DNA from: UBA1181 sp963654355
GTDB taxonomy: Bacteria > Bacteroidota > Bacteroidia > Bacteroidales > Paludibacteraceae
DNA: 8,030 nt
Assembly: GCA_963654355.1 (NCBI GenBank)
Contig: CAVKBM010000084.1
Coordinates: 1-8,030 of the forward strand
Direction of reading: 5' to 3'
The translations under genes and the position numbers were made by a program. Positions 7,330 to 8,030 of this stretch are shown piece by piece. The notes beneath the pieces were generated by a model. It made no database searches and had not been told where the DNA came from. It saw only the letters and a list, made by a program, of their open reading frames with translations. Each line of letters opens with the position of its first letter. Position 1 is the first letter of the stretch.

Positions 7330-7360
7330 AAAGGTCTATGGGTTATCCATAGGCCTTTGT
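7330..7360 (+). terminator. intrinsic terminator after mnmA
   Basis: AAAGGTCTATGG (7330-7341) pairs with CCATAGGCCTTT (7347-7358) in a 12-base-pair stem with one T-G wobble and a five-base loop. The T run is short and broken (TTTGTTGT). The place just past mnmA suits the end of the rlmN-mnmA unit. Because the stem begins with AAA and ends with TTT, it could also stop transcripts arriving from pgk on the other strand. Confidence 0.75.
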
Positions 7361-7416
7361 TGTAAGGTGGCTATAGAATAATTTAGTGACGCTTTATTCA
7401 ACTCCAACAGCGTGAA
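7361..7416. other. intergenic spacer between two hairpins
   Basis: These 56 bases lie between the mnmA terminator and the second hairpin. I see no coding frame, no TAnnTTTG promoter element and no RNA gene. A five-base inverted repeat (ACGCT at 7389-7393 with AGCGT at 7409-7413) has a 15-base loop and is probably chance. Confidence 0.5.
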
Positions 7417-7453
7417 ATAGAAACGGATGCGTTTTTTGCGCATCCGTTTCTAT
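7417..7453 (-). terminator. strong hairpin at the 3' end of pgk, probably a bidirectional terminator
   Basis: ATAGAAACGGATGCG (7417-7431) is perfectly complementary to CGCATCCGTTTCTAT (7439-7453), a 15-base-pair stem with a seven-base loop (TTTTTTG). It starts 19 bases past the pgk stop in the direction of pgk transcription. On the minus strand the stem runs into TTTCTATTTC, a modest T-rich end; on the plus strand GTTTTAT follows. It most likely ends pgk transcription and backs up the mnmA terminator between these converging genes. Confidence 0.78.
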
Positions 7454-7472
7454 GTTTTATGCTATGAAAAGA

Positions 7473-8030
7473 TTATTTTCTACGTATAGCTTCAATGCCT
7501 GGAAGAACTTTGCCTTCCATATACTCCAACATTGCACCACCACCAGTAGAGACGTAGCTAACCTTGTCTGCCAACTTGTTCTTGTTGATTGCTGCAACTG
7601 AATCTCCACCACCAATCAAAGTGAAAGCACCGTTGTTTTGGGTTGCTGCGGCAACTGCTTGTGCTACGGCTGAAGTTCCCTTAGCGAACTTGTCCATTTC
7701 GAATACCCCCATAGGACCATTCCAAAGAACTGTCTTAGAGTTAGAGATAACGTCAGAAAATTGCTTGATTGATTCTTCTGCAATATCTAATCCCATCCAA
7801 CCGTCAGGAGTCTCATTAGTCTTAGATACGCAAGTGTTGGCGTTAGCATCAAACTTGTCTGCGTTGACAGCATCAATAGGTAAGAATACTTTAACACCTT
7901 TAGCCTTAGCCTTGTTCAACACTTCTAAAGCAACATCCAACTTGTCTTCCTCGCAAAGCGAGTTTCCAATCTTTCCTCCTTGTGCTTTAACGAATGTGTA
8001 AGTCATACCACCACCGATGATGAGGTTGTC
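7473..8030 (-). CDS. pgk: phosphoglycerate kinase, C-terminal part (cut by window edge)
   Basis: Phosphoglycerate kinase makes ATP and 3-phosphoglycerate from ADP and 1,3-bisphosphoglycerate in glycolysis, in the cytoplasm. The 185 residues present are the nucleotide-binding C-terminal domain, a little under half of the usual length of about 400-420; the start lies beyond base 8030. The frame is open to the window edge and begins DNLIIGGGMTYTFVKAQGG, so the ATG at 8006 is an internal methionine and not the start. Family signatures follow: GWMGLDIA, TVLWNGPMGVFE, IGGGDSVAAI and VSTGGGAMLEYMEGK, ending LPGIEAIRRK. No frameshift is seen. The gene faces mnmA and the two hairpins at 7330-7453 lie between them. 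Confidence 0.97.
   Translation of the reverse strand, partial: DNLIIGGGMTYTFVKAQGGKIGNSLCEEDKLDVALEVLNKAKAKGVKVFLPIDAVNADKFDANANTCVSKTNETPDGWMGLDIAEESIKQFSDVISNSKTVLWNGPMGVFEMDKFAKGTSAVAQAVAAATQNNGAFTLIGGGDSVAAINKNKLADKVSYVSTGGGAMLEYMEGKVLPGIEAIRRK

Noticed and set aside
7564..8001. 145-residue open frame on the plus strand opposite pgk
   Set aside because: It lies wholly antisense to well-conserved pgk codons, has no family resemblance and is best explained as a shadow frame.
1..8030. A defence, mobile or biosynthetic system
   Set aside because: Every substantial frame is accounted for by housekeeping or known-family genes, and there are no direct repeats, transposase, integrase, CRISPR or toxin-antitoxin signatures that I can see.

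Overview
The window looks like chromosomal core sequence from a member of the Bacteroidales (phylum Bacteroidota); the genus cannot be fixed. The grounds are a DUF4837-type lipoprotein (a family I know only from Bacteroidetes) between rlmN and pdxA, a long SurA/PpiD-type peptidylprolyl isomerase of the Bacteroidetes kind, a Bacteroidetes-type PdxA (GDINGIG motif) and MnmA (DQTDFL motif), mostly weak or absent Shine-Dalgarno sequences, and a TAnnTTTG promoter-like element. Base composition looks AT-rich and even, with no sign of transferred DNA. No mobile element, CRISPR array, tRNA or rRNA gene was seen.

Layout. Positions 1-39 may hold the last codons of an upstream gene. A complete ppiD-like gene (46-2112) follows and ends at a strong intrinsic terminator (2133-2166). 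Next come rlmN (2188-3213), a DUF4837 lipoprotein gene (3225-4214), pdxA (4281-5354), an amidohydrolase-2 family hydrolase gene (5399-6205) and mnmA (6246-7307). All are on the plus strand with gaps of 11 to 66 bases and no terminator between them, so they probably form one transcription unit, possibly with an internal promoter just before pdxA. A hairpin terminator (7330-7360) ends this unit. A second, very stable hairpin (7417-7453) lies between it and the 3' end of pgk, which runs on the minus strand and leaves the window at its right edge.

How the genes relate. The products are housekeeping functions: envelope protein folding (PpiD-like), 23S rRNA/tRNA methylation (RlmN), tRNA wobble-uridine thiolation (MnmA), vitamin B6 synthesis (PdxA) and glycolysis (Pgk). 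Two proteins are functionally open: the DUF4837 lipoprotein and the amidohydrolase. I see no defence system, biosynthetic cluster or other clear new system. The points worth a second look are modest: loss of both parvulin-core histidines in the PpiD-like protein, a Thr-to-Ala change at a PdxA substrate-binding position, a terminator only 21 bases before rlmN, and the two uncharacterised genes sitting inside an RNA-modification and cofactor operon.
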